Shown here: positions 8,310 through 16,240 of the stretch, one piece after another
Layout of the letters: each line of letters opens with the position of its first letter
How positions within the stretch are numbered: position 1 is the stretch's first letter
Source: Mycolicibacterium bacteremicum
Lineage (GTDB): Bacteria; Actinomycetota; Actinomycetes; Mycobacteriales; Mycobacteriaceae
NCBI RefSeq assembly: GCF_002086115.1
Contig: NZ_MVHJ01000028.1
Location: 1-64,000, forward strand
DNA length: 64,000 nt
Reading direction: 5' to 3'
Notes under the pieces: generated by a model
Told to the model about the DNA's origin: nothing
Database searches by the model: none
Seen by the model: the letters and a program-made list of their open reading frames with translations, nothing else
Translations under genes and position numbers: made by a program

Positions 8310-9560
8310 ATGATCACGGCGCCGGGGGCCGACTCGACCGAATCGGTCGACGAGGGGCCCACCAACGACCCGAAGGAACCGCCGTATCGGGTGGCGGGCG
8401 CGGTCCTGCTGCTCATCGTGGTGCTGGTGTTCGGCTTCACCTGGGTGCAGTTCCGCGGGTACTTCGAAAGCGTTGTGCCGCTGGTACTCATGGCCGAGCG
8501 GGCCGGATTGTCGATGGACCCGGGATCGAAGGTGACCTTCAACGGAGTCCCGATCGGCCGGTTGACCTCCGCGGGCACCGTGACCGAGGACGGCGACGTC
8601 CGCGCGAAACTGCTGCTCGACGTCAAACCGCAGTACCTACAGCTGATTCCGGCCAATGTGGACGCTCAACTGCGGGCCACGACGGTGTTCGGCAACAAGT
8701 ACATCTCGCTGCTCTCGCCGGCCGATCCGTCAGCGGACCGACTGCAGCCGGGCGCGGTGATCAACGCCTCGGCGACCACCACCGAATTCAACACCGTCTT
8801 CGAGACGATCATGGGGATCGCCCAGCAGGTGGACCCGGTGAAACTCAACCAGACCCTGACCGCGACCGCTCAGGCGCTGAACGGGTTGGGCGACAAGTTC
8901 GGTCAGGCGCTGGTGGACGGTAACGACATCATCGGCGAACTCAACGGACGGATGCCGCAGATCCGCCGGGATATGGCCGGCCTGGCCGCGCTGTCGGACA
9001 CCTACGCCGATGCCGCTCCCGACCTGTTCGACGGTCTGGAGTACGGCAGCGTCACCGCACGCGCCCTCGATGACGAACGCGCCACGGTGGACGCCGCACT
9101 GCTCTCGGCGGTGGGCTTCGGGGCCACCGCCGCGGATGTGCTCGAACGCGGCGGCCCGTATCTGGTGCGCGGTGCTCAGGACCTGCTACCGACGAGCGCC
9201 CTGCTGGACTACTACAGCCCCCAGCTGCTGTGCACGCTGCGCAACTATTACGACGCCGCACCGAAGTTCGCGGACATGCTCGGCGGCAACGGCTATTCCC
9301 TGCAACTGCGCGATCAGCTCGTCGGGGCCGGCAACCGCTACGTGTTCCCGGACAACCTCCCCCGCGTCAACGCGCGCGGCGGCCCGGGCGGGCGTCCCGG
9401 CTGCTGGCAGCCGATCACCCGGGACCTGTGGCCCATGCCGTATCTGGTCATGGACACCGGCGCCAGCATCGCACCGTACAACCATTTCGAACTCGGCCAA
9501 CCGCTGACCACGGAGTACGTCTGGGGACGTCAGGTCGGCGAGGACACCATCAACCCCTGA
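8310..9560 (+). CDS. Orphan MCE-family (MlaD domain) lipid-transport protein
   Basis: MceA-like protein of 416 aa: short cytoplasmic start, one membrane helix (about 28-47, GAVLLLIVVLVFGFTWVQF), an MlaD/MCE domain (about 50-130, with GSKVTFNGVPIGRLTS) and the long helical cholesterol-uptake-porter type region behind it (about 130-330). Such proteins form hexameric tubes that carry lipids across the mycobacterial periplasm. Unlike mce operons, no yrbE permease genes or sister mce genes are nearby, so it stands alone. The start is uncertain: ATG 8310 is preferred, but GTG 8247 is in frame and would add 21 residues. Neither has a convincing ribosome site. Confidence 0.85.
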   Translation: MITAPGADSTESVDEGPTNDPKEPPYRVAGAVLLLIVVLVFGFTWVQFRGYFESVVPLVLMAERAGLSMDPGSKVTFNGVPIGRLTSAGTVTEDGDVRAKLLLDVKPQYLQLIPANVDAQLRATTVFGNKYISLLSPADPSADRLQPGAVINASATTTEFNTVFETIMGIAQQVDPVKLNQTLTATAQALNGLGDKFGQALVDGNDIIGELNGRMPQIRRDMAGLAALSDTYADAAPDLFDGLEYGSVTARALDDERATVDAALLSAVGFGATAADVLERGGPYLVRGAQDLLPTSALLDYYSPQLLCTLRNYYDAAPKFADMLGGNGYSLQLRDQLVGAGNRYVFPDNLPRVNARGGPGGRPGCWQPITRDLWPMPYLVMDTGASIAPYNHFELGQPLTTEYVWGRQVGEDTINP

Positions 9561-9575
9561 CTCGACGATTCCGGG

Positions 9576-9845
9576 TCAGGCCGTGCCGGTGCGTTCCCGG
9601 TGCTTACAGCCCGGCCAGCAGCACGGCCTGCGTTTGCCCTCTTCGAGCTCCTCGGTGGTGCGGCGGATCCGGCGCGCGCGGGTCGCGTCCTGCTTGGCGT
9701 CCTCCACCCAGCAGATGAATTCGTTGCGTGCCAGCGGCGTGATGTCCTGCCACGCCGCCAGCACGCTGTCGTTGCCGATAAGCGCCGCGCGCAGATCGGC
9801 GGGCAGGGTGTGCACCACCCCGCCGGGAACCTGCCGGCCTGCCAT
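9576..9845 (-). CDS. YdeI/OmpD-associated-type small protein
   Basis: 89-aa protein converging on the MCE gene. The core reads DLRAALIGNDSVLAAWQDIT followed by PLARNEFICWVEDAKQ and TRARRIRRTTEELEEGKRRP, the pattern of the YdeI/OmdA-type small proteins that also occur as a C-terminal domain in larger proteins. The C-terminus ends in CCWPGCKHR, a cysteine cluster that could bind metal. An in-frame GTG immediately before the ATG is an alternative start. The biochemical role is unknown. Confidence 0.75.
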   Translation of the reverse strand: MAGRQVPGGVVHTLPADLRAALIGNDSVLAAWQDITPLARNEFICWVEDAKQDATRARRIRRTTEELEEGKRRPCCWPGCKHRERTGTA

Positions 9846-9866
9846 CACAGCAATATAACCCAGCGG

Positions 9867-12251
9867 CTAGCGCCCGAACCCGGCGTTGCGCAACGCATCT
9901 GCCATCGATCCCGACGGCGGTGCAGCATCGCGGCGTCCGGACTGCTTGCCGCGGTTCGAGTTCCGGTTCTGATCGGCGCCGCGCCGCGGGTTGCCCCGTT
10001 GCTGATTGCCCTGTTGTTGATTGCCCGGTCCGCCCTTGCCGGGACGGCGGTCACCGCCGCGTGCCTCGTTGCCCAGCCGCAACGAGAGGCCGATCCGCTG
10101 CCGGTCGACATCCACGTCGACCACCTTCACCCGCACCACCTGACCGGACTTGACCACCTCGTGCGGATCCGAGACGAACTTCTCCGACATCGCCGAGACG
10201 TGCACCAGGCCGTCCTGATGCACGCCGACGTCGACGAACGCACCGAACGCCGCGACGTTGGTCACCACACCCTCGAGCACCATCCCGACCTCCAGGTCGG
10301 CGACCTTCTCGACGCCGGCGGCGAACGTCGCGGTCGAGAACGCCGGGCGGGGGTCGCGGCCCGGCTTCTCCAACTCGGCCAGGATGTCGGTGACGGTCGG
10401 CACGCCGAACCGCTCGTCGGCGAAATCGGCGGGTGCGAGCTTGCGCAGGGTCCGCTCGTTGCCGATCAGCTCGGCCAGCGTGAGGTTGGAGCGGTCCAGG
10501 ATGCGCCGCACCACCGGGTAGGACTCCGGGTGCACGCCGGAGGCGTCCAGCGGGTCGTCCCCGTCGTTGATCCGCAGGAAGCCGGCGCACTGCTCGAATG
10601 CCTTGGGCCCCAACCGCGGAACCTTCAGCAGCGCGCTGCGACTACGGAACGGCCCGGTGTTCTCCCGGTGCGCGACGATGGCCTCGGCCAGGGTGTCGGT
10701 GACACCGGAGACCCGGGCCAACAACGGTACCGAGGCGGTGTTGAGGTCCACACCGACCGCGTTCACGGCGTCCTCGACCACGGCGTCGAGGCTGCGGGCC
10801 AGCGTGCCCGGCGTGACGTCATGCTGGTACTGCCCGACGCCGATCGACTTCGGCTCGATCTTGACCAGTTCGGCGAGCGGATCCTGCAGCCGCCGCGCGA
10901 TGGACACCGCACCGCGCAGCGTCACATCCAGCTGCGGCAGTTCGTGCGCCGCGTACGCCGAGGCCGAGTACACCGAGGCACCGGCCTCGCTGACCATCGC
11001 CTTCACCGGCGCAGGCCCACCCGCCGCGCGGATGTCGGCGATCAGCTCGGCGGCCAACGCGTCGGTCTCCCGCGAGGCGGTACCGTTGCCCACCGCGATG
11101 AGCTGCACACCGTGCCGGGCCACCAGTGCGGCCAGCGTCGCCTTGGCGGAGTCCCACTGCTTCTGCGGCTGATGGGGGAAGATCGCGCAGGTGTCGACGA
11201 CCTTGCCGGTGCCGTCGACCACGGCCACCTTGACCCCGGTGCGGAAGCCCGGATCGAGGCCTAGCGTGGTGCGGGTTCCGGCCGGCGCGGCCAGCAGGAG
11301 GTCTTTGAGGTTGCGGGCGAACACCGCGACGGCGTCGGCCTCGGCGCGCTGCCGCAGCCGGATGCGGGCGTCCACGGCGGCCGAGATCATCAGCTTGGTC
11401 CGCCAGGCCAACCGCACGGTGGTGGCCAGCCAAGGGGTCGCCGGTCCCCCGGCGGACAGATCGATACCCAGGCTCTGCGCGACCCGCGCCTGGTACACCT
11501 CGTCCTCGCCGCCGTCGAAGTTCACCGCCAGGATCTGTTCCTTCTCCCCACGCAACACCGCCAGCACCCGGTGCGACGGCATCTTCTCCAGCGGCTCGGA
11601 GAACTCGAAGTAGTCACGGAACTTCTGTCCGGCAGCGCTTTTCGCGGCCTCCTCGGACCAGGGCGCGGTCCGCAGCGCACCGTCGGCCCAGAACTTGGTG
11701 CGCACCTCGCCGACCAGTTCGGCGTCCTCGGCGGCCCGCTCGATCAGGATGTGCCGGGCCCCGTCCAGGGCGGCCGCGGCATCGGCGACCTGCTCGGAGA
11801 GGAACTCGGCGGCCACCTCGTCGGGTACCAGCGCCGGATCGGCCAGCAGCCGGTCGGCCAGCGGCTCCAGCCCGGCTTCGCGGGCGATCTGCGCCTTGGT
11901 GCGCCGCTTGGGCTTGTACGGCAGGTAGATGTCCTCGACCCGCGACTTGGTCTCGGCCGACAGCAGCGCCGTGCGCAGCTCGTCGGTCAGCTTGCCCTGC
12001 TCCTCGATGGACGCCAGCACCGCCTCGCGGCGCTGATCCAGTTCGCGCAGATATCCCAGCCGCTCCTCCAGGGTGCGCAGCTGCCCGTCGTCGAGGCTGC
12101 CGGTCACCTCCTTGCGGTAGCGCGCGATGAACGGGACCGTGGCGCCCTCGTCGAGCAGTTGCACAGCGGCAGCGACCTGCCGTTCGGCGACCGCCAGTTC
12201 CTCAGCGAGACGGGCATTTACGGTACGGATCACGGGCGCGCTCGAAGTCAC
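9867..12251 (-). CDS. tex: Tex-family RNA-binding transcription accessory protein
   Basis: 794 aa. The N-terminal Tex helical region (ARYRKEVTGSLDDGQLR near 45) is followed by the YqgF/RNase-H-like domain (LGLDPGFRTGVKVAVVDGTG near 345), a helix-hairpin-helix pair (around 520-600, with LDASGVHPESYP) and an S1 RNA-binding domain (about 650-720, GMVLEGVVTNVAAFGAFVD). Tex binds nucleic acid and influences transcription and RNA turnover. The last ~65 residues are low-complexity and rich in Gly, Gln, Asn and Arg. They are likely disordered RNA-binding tail sequence and longer than in many homologues. It starts with GTG at 12251. It is separated by 67 bp from the upstream acyltransferase gene and may be co-transcribed. 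Confidence 0.95.
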   Translation of the reverse strand: MTSSAPVIRTVNARLAEELAVAERQVAAAVQLLDEGATVPFIARYRKEVTGSLDDGQLRTLEERLGYLRELDQRREAVLASIEEQGKLTDELRTALLSAETKSRVEDIYLPYKPKRRTKAQIAREAGLEPLADRLLADPALVPDEVAAEFLSEQVADAAAALDGARHILIERAAEDAELVGEVRTKFWADGALRTAPWSEEAAKSAAGQKFRDYFEFSEPLEKMPSHRVLAVLRGEKEQILAVNFDGGEDEVYQARVAQSLGIDLSAGGPATPWLATTVRLAWRTKLMISAAVDARIRLRQRAEADAVAVFARNLKDLLLAAPAGTRTTLGLDPGFRTGVKVAVVDGTGKVVDTCAIFPHQPQKQWDSAKATLAALVARHGVQLIAVGNGTASRETDALAAELIADIRAAGGPAPVKAMVSEAGASVYSASAYAAHELPQLDVTLRGAVSIARRLQDPLAELVKIEPKSIGVGQYQHDVTPGTLARSLDAVVEDAVNAVGVDLNTASVPLLARVSGVTDTLAEAIVAHRENTGPFRSRSALLKVPRLGPKAFEQCAGFLRINDGDDPLDASGVHPESYPVVRRILDRSNLTLAELIGNERTLRKLAPADFADERFGVPTVTDILAELEKPGRDPRPAFSTATFAAGVEKVADLEVGMVLEGVVTNVAAFGAFVDVGVHQDGLVHVSAMSEKFVSDPHEVVKSGQVVRVKVVDVDVDRQRIGLSLRLGNEARGGDRRPGKGGPGNQQQGNQQRGNPRRGADQNRNSNRGKQSGRRDAAPPSGSMADALRNAGFGR

Positions 12252-12318
12252 GCCGAGACCCTACCGAATAGCCCTGACGGCGGCTCGGAGGGTGAGAGCG
12301 CAGCGAGCGCGCTTGGTA

Positions 12319-13602
12319 TCAAGCGAGGGCACGCGCGGTCAGCACCCCGACCAGGAAACATGCCAGCGGAACCCATCCGTCGGCCCCGGCCAGGCCGTTC
12401 TTGGCGACCAGCAGCATCGCCACCCCGGCCGCGCAGATCAGCCCCCCGGCGACGACCGAACGGGCTCCGCGCGCGCCGACCTGGCCGTCCCACCACGGCA
12501 GCTTCCGGTGTTCCAGCGGGGAGAGCAGCAGGAACGTCGCGAACATCACCACCGCGAAGACGACCGCCCGCAGCGCCAACATCGCCCAGAAGTCGGGCGC
12601 GTCGACGTCGTAGGCGTCCAACCCGACACCGTTGAGGGCGAAGGTCGCCACGGCGATCGCGGGGATATGCCACAGGTAGAGCGTCATCGCCCCGGAATTG
12701 CCGACGGCCACGACGTACCAGACCCGTGGGCGCTGTGCCCAGCGGTCGACCAGGCCGGCGGCGGCGACGAACACACACGACATCCAGATGCAGTGCATCG
12801 CCAGCAGGACCGTGGGCGGGGACACGTTGGACACCCCGTGGCTGCTGCCGTTGGTGACCAGTGGCACCTCATAGGTCTGCGACAGCGCCAGCAGCACCTG
12901 CGCGGTGAACGCCACCGCGGCGACAGCCAGCGCCACGGCGGGCCGGATCAACCGGCGTGCATAGGCGACGCCGATGACCACCGGGATCAGCCAGACGATC
13001 AGGAAGTTGGTGACGCCCGCCTCGGCCGACCCGACGGCGAACCGCACCTGGTCGACGCCGGCGGCCACCGCCACCAGCCCGGCCACCACCGCCCCGGCGG
13101 CCGCCGCACTGCGCAGCCGGGTGAGCAGCGGTACGAAGGCGATCACCACCAGGTACACCCCGAGGAACCAGAGCAGCGCCACACATTCGCGGCCCAGCCG
13201 GTCGGCCGAGGCATCCCCGAGAATCAGCCGGGCCACCACCAGCGCGGCCGTCCAGAACGCCAGGTACCAGAACACCGGCCGGCACAGTCGCTGCGCTCGG
13301 CTGACCAGCCAGCTCCCCCACGGCGTACCCGAATGCCAGCCGTAGGCCGCCGCCGCACCGCCGGCGAAGAAGAACAGCGGCATCACCTGCACCACCCAGG
13401 TGATCGGACTCAGTGCCGGCAGTTCGCCGAGGATGTTGCCGATCCAGAGGCCGTCATCGTCGACGGTGGCCAGCAGCAGCGCGCAGTGTCCGAACATCAC
13501 GACCACCAGCGCCGAGAGCCGGGCGACGTCGATGGCGCGGTCACGGTTCCCGGCGTCGGCGGCCACCGAACTGGGCGCGGGCAGAAGTTTGGCGAGCGGC
13601 AT
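12319..13602 (-). CDS. Acyltransferase-3-like multi-pass membrane protein
   Basis: 427 aa with about ten to eleven hydrophobic helices. The N-terminal stretch NRDRAIDVARLSALVVVMFGH is the start typical of acyltransferase family 3 (OafA-like), with the conserved Arg-x-x-x-Asp-x-x-Arg region and a His at the end of helix 1. MPLFFFAGGAAAAYG and the YLWHIPA segment near the C-terminus fit the same family. Such enzymes acylate sugars or lipids at the membrane. The start is ATG 13602; no strong ribosome site is visible. Substrate unknown. Confidence 0.8.
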   Translation of the reverse strand: MPLAKLLPAPSSVAADAGNRDRAIDVARLSALVVVMFGHCALLLATVDDDGLWIGNILGELPALSPITWVVQVMPLFFFAGGAAAAYGWHSGTPWGSWLVSRAQRLCRPVFWYLAFWTAALVVARLILGDASADRLGRECVALLWFLGVYLVVIAFVPLLTRLRSAAAAGAVVAGLVAVAAGVDQVRFAVGSAEAGVTNFLIVWLIPVVIGVAYARRLIRPAVALAVAAVAFTAQVLLALSQTYEVPLVTNGSSHGVSNVSPPTVLLAMHCIWMSCVFVAAAGLVDRWAQRPRVWYVVAVGNSGAMTLYLWHIPAIAVATFALNGVGLDAYDVDAPDFWAMLALRAVVFAVVMFATFLLLSPLEHRKLPWWDGQVGARGARSVVAGGLICAAGVAMLLVAKNGLAGADGWVPLACFLVGVLTARALA

Positions 13603-13655
13603 GGCTACAGCGTGCACCAATCGGCGCCGGCCCGGATGAGTAGGACTACCCGAGT

Positions 13656-14297
13656 TCACGCCGTGTTGTCGGCCAGCAGCTCGATGCGCTGCCGGGCCTC
13701 CTCGGCCGCGGTCGCGGTGTCGATACCGCCCGCGGTACCGCAGCTGGTGATCTCGATTGCCGCGTTGTGCGCGGCGACGAACAGGTTGTCGCAGTTCCAC
13801 TCGGGGGCGCGCAACGACCACAGCACCGCTGCGTCGGGGGCCGGCTGCGCCGACGGCTGGACGTCGAAGGTGTAGGTGCGGCCCAGCATGGTCGTCACGG
13901 TGACGGCGGTGCCGGCACATTCCTCGACGGTCGCGCGGGCCCGGTCGACGGCGTCGGTGGCGGAGAAGTCGGACGGGTACACCGCCACCATCTCCTCCAC
14001 CACCGCGTCGACACCGCCGACCTCGGTTGACCAGTGGCCGCCGTCCTCGGCCTCGGGATCGTGGTCGGTGATGAACGGTGGCTCGACCTCGCGCGCGACC
14101 CCGGCGCACCGTTGCGGCTCGACGGTGGCGAACAGGTTGCCGTCCTTGTCGAAGATGTCCGGGCTCAGCAGATCGGCGACCTGCCCCGGCGTGATCGGCC
14201 CGATCGGGGCCTGCGGTCGGGCCTGCGGGTTGTCGACCGGGCGGGTGCAACCGGCGATGGCGAACACCAGCACCGGCACGACCCACCGTCTCGTCAC
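13656..14297 (-). CDS. PknH-type sensor-domain lipoprotein
   Basis: 213-aa secreted lipoprotein. The signal peptide begins with the GTG at 14297 (TRRWVVPVLVFAIAGC), with a lipobox ending AIAGC at about residue 16. The mature part resembles the extracytoplasmic PknH_C sensor domain found free or attached to mycobacterial Ser/Thr kinases. Four further cysteines (QRCAG, EECAG, EWNCDN, TSCGT) fit its two disulfides. It is anchored to the outer face of the cytoplasmic membrane. Ligand unknown. An in-frame GTG 11 codons upstream is a weaker alternative start. Confidence 0.8.
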   Translation of the reverse strand: MTRRWVVPVLVFAIAGCTRPVDNPQARPQAPIGPITPGQVADLLSPDIFDKDGNLFATVEPQRCAGVAREVEPPFITDHDPEAEDGGHWSTEVGGVDAVVEEMVAVYPSDFSATDAVDRARATVEECAGTAVTVTTMLGRTYTFDVQPSAQPAPDAAVLWSLRAPEWNCDNLFVAAHNAAIEITSCGTAGGIDTATAAEEARQRIELLADNTA

Positions 14298-14396
14298 GGT
14301 GGCAAGTCTAGAGACGCTCGTGCATGTCACCACCCGGCGATGTCGTCGGTGGTAAACCCCTGACAACCCGATCGCGCTCTGTAAAGCTGCTGGGCC

Positions 14397-15686
14397 ATGG
14401 CCACGGAACTGACGCCGCCGACGCCGGGCACCCATGGCCCGCGCCGCGCCTGGGCCGCGGTCGCGGTTCTCGCCCTGGTCGGCACCCTCAACTACGTCGA
14501 CCGCTTCCTGCCCGCGGTGCTCGCCGAGCCGATCAAGAAGGATCTGGCCCTGTCGGACACCGCGATCGGTGTCATCAACGGGTTCGGCTTCCTGATCGTC
14601 TACGCGGTGCTGGGCATCGTCATCGCACGCATCGCCGACCGCGGCATGTTCGGCGCCGTCATAGCCGGCTGCCTGACGCTGTGGGGCGCGATGACGATGC
14701 TGGGCGGCGCGGTGCAGTCCGGGTTCCAGCTCGCGCTCACCCGGGTCGGCGTCGCGGTCGGCGAGGCGGGCAGCACGCCGGCCGCGCACGCCTACGTCGC
14801 ACGTAATTTCGTCCCGGAGCGGCGGTCAGCGCCACTGGCGGTCATCACCCTGGCCATCCCGCTGGCCAGTGCGGCCAGCCTGCTCGGCGGCGGGTTGCTC
14901 GCCCAACACCTGGGCTGGCGGACGGCGTTCGTGGTGATGGGTGGGATCAGTGTGCTGATCGCCCCGCTGGTGCTGTGGGTGGTGGGTACCCGGCAGACCC
15001 TGCCCGCGCCGCCGGTACGCGAACGTCAGGTCAATTGGTGGGAGCTGCTGCGCAAGCCGAGCTTCCTGGCCGTCGTCGGCGGAACGTCGCTGATCTCGGC
15101 GGCCGGCTATTCGTTGACGACATTCGCGCCGGCGTTCCTGATGCGGACCCGCGACATGTCGCTGGGCGAGGTCGGCGTCGAATACGGTCTGGCCACCGGG
15201 GTGACCGGCATCCTGGGTCTGCTGATCGTCGGCCGGATCGCCGATCGGCTGGCCGCCCGTGACCCGCGGTGGCTGTTGTGGATCGTGGTGGCGCTCACCG
15301 CCGTTCTGCTCCCGGCCTCGGTACTGGCGTTCCTGGTCGAGAGCCGGACCTGGTGTGTGCTGCTGCTGGCACTGAGCTATGTGATCGGCACGGCGTATCT
15401 GGCACCCTCGATCGCCGCGATCCAGCGCCTGGTGCTACCCGAGCAGCGGGCCACGGCGTCGGCGATCTTCCTGTTCTTCAACGCCACACTGGGTTCGGTC
15501 GGGCCGTTTCTCACCGGGGTGATCAGCGATGCGCTGACCCCCGAACTGGGGCCGCACGCACTCGGGCGCGCGCTGCTGATCCTGGTACCGACGATGCAAC
15601 TGGTGGCGCTGTGCTGTTATGCGCTGGCCGCCCGGCTGTACCGGCGCGACATCATCGAGGAGCCCGTCCGATCGTCGGGAGAGTGA
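14397..15686 (+). CDS. MFS transporter (spinster-like)
   Basis: 429-aa carrier with twelve predicted helices. Helix 1 contains LNYVDRFLPAVLAEPIKKDL, the NYxDR pattern common in spinster-like and sugar-acid/anion MFS members. The loop 2-3 motif reads ARIADRGMFG, and LTRVGVAVGEAGSTPAAHAY lies in helices 4-5. It begins at ATG 14397 after a 99-bp gap from the divergent sensor lipoprotein gene. Substrate cannot be assigned from sequence; a single-gene transcription unit is likely. Confidence 0.85.
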   Translation: MATELTPPTPGTHGPRRAWAAVAVLALVGTLNYVDRFLPAVLAEPIKKDLALSDTAIGVINGFGFLIVYAVLGIVIARIADRGMFGAVIAGCLTLWGAMTMLGGAVQSGFQLALTRVGVAVGEAGSTPAAHAYVARNFVPERRSAPLAVITLAIPLASAASLLGGGLLAQHLGWRTAFVVMGGISVLIAPLVLWVVGTRQTLPAPPVRERQVNWWELLRKPSFLAVVGGTSLISAAGYSLTTFAPAFLMRTRDMSLGEVGVEYGLATGVTGILGLLIVGRIADRLAARDPRWLLWIVVALTAVLLPASVLAFLVESRTWCVLLLALSYVIGTAYLAPSIAAIQRLVLPEQRATASAIFLFFNATLGSVGPFLTGVISDALTPELGPHALGRALLILVPTMQLVALCCYALAARLYRRDIIEEPVRSSGE

Positions 15687-15698
15687 CGCAGTCGCTGC

Positions 15699-16121
15699 TC
15701 AGCGGGCGACCGCAGCAACGCGTTCGGCACTGTCGGCGGGCACCGCGGATCGGGCCGGCCGCCGGGTCGCACCCCACAGTCCGACGCCGATCCCGACGAC
15801 GGCCCCGCCCAGCCCGATGACCCGCTGGGACTGGCGCATCTCGTGATGCACCCCGGCCCCGCCGAGCAGATCGGCGGCATCGGCGCCGCCGGAGGCCAGA
15901 AACCAGCCGCGGGTGCCCTTGCCGCGCAACCCGGCCGCCAGCAGCATGCCGCCGATGAGCGCGTCCCGGTAGCCCATCGACCGCAGCAGCAACTGCGCGG
16001 TGGCGTCGGGTTTGTCCGGTGAGCCCCATAGCTTGTTGGCGCGCAGCGGGTCCACCAGAAAGGAGATGCCCGACGCCATCCGCAGGCCCCCGGCCGCCAC
16101 CGCGGCACCGTCGATCGACAT
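15699..16121 (-). CDS. Small membrane protein (DUF4267-like)
   Basis: 140 aa with helices near 8-25, 50-70 and 105-122. Conserved-looking stretches are ASGISFLVDPLRANKLWG and LRSMGYRDALIGGMLLAAGL, close to the DUF4267 pattern. It converges on the MFS gene with a 12-bp gap and is divergent from isocitrate lyase. Function unknown. The start (ATG 16121) is the first methionine consistent with the hydrophobic N-terminus. Confidence 0.65.
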   Translation of the reverse strand: MSIDGAAVAAGGLRMASGISFLVDPLRANKLWGSPDKPDATAQLLLRSMGYRDALIGGMLLAAGLRGKGTRGWFLASGGADAADLLGGAGVHHEMRQSQRVIGLGGAVVGIGVGLWGATRRPARSAVPADSAERVAAVAR

Positions 16122-16240
16122 GGCTGGCAGCCTAGGGGCGCCCCGGCCCGACCGCGTGCAATCGGGCCAACTCGGTCCGGCCACGACGCGGCACCGCGAT
16201 AATCGAGAAGACCCGCCGAGCTCGACGAGGAGCACAAGAG

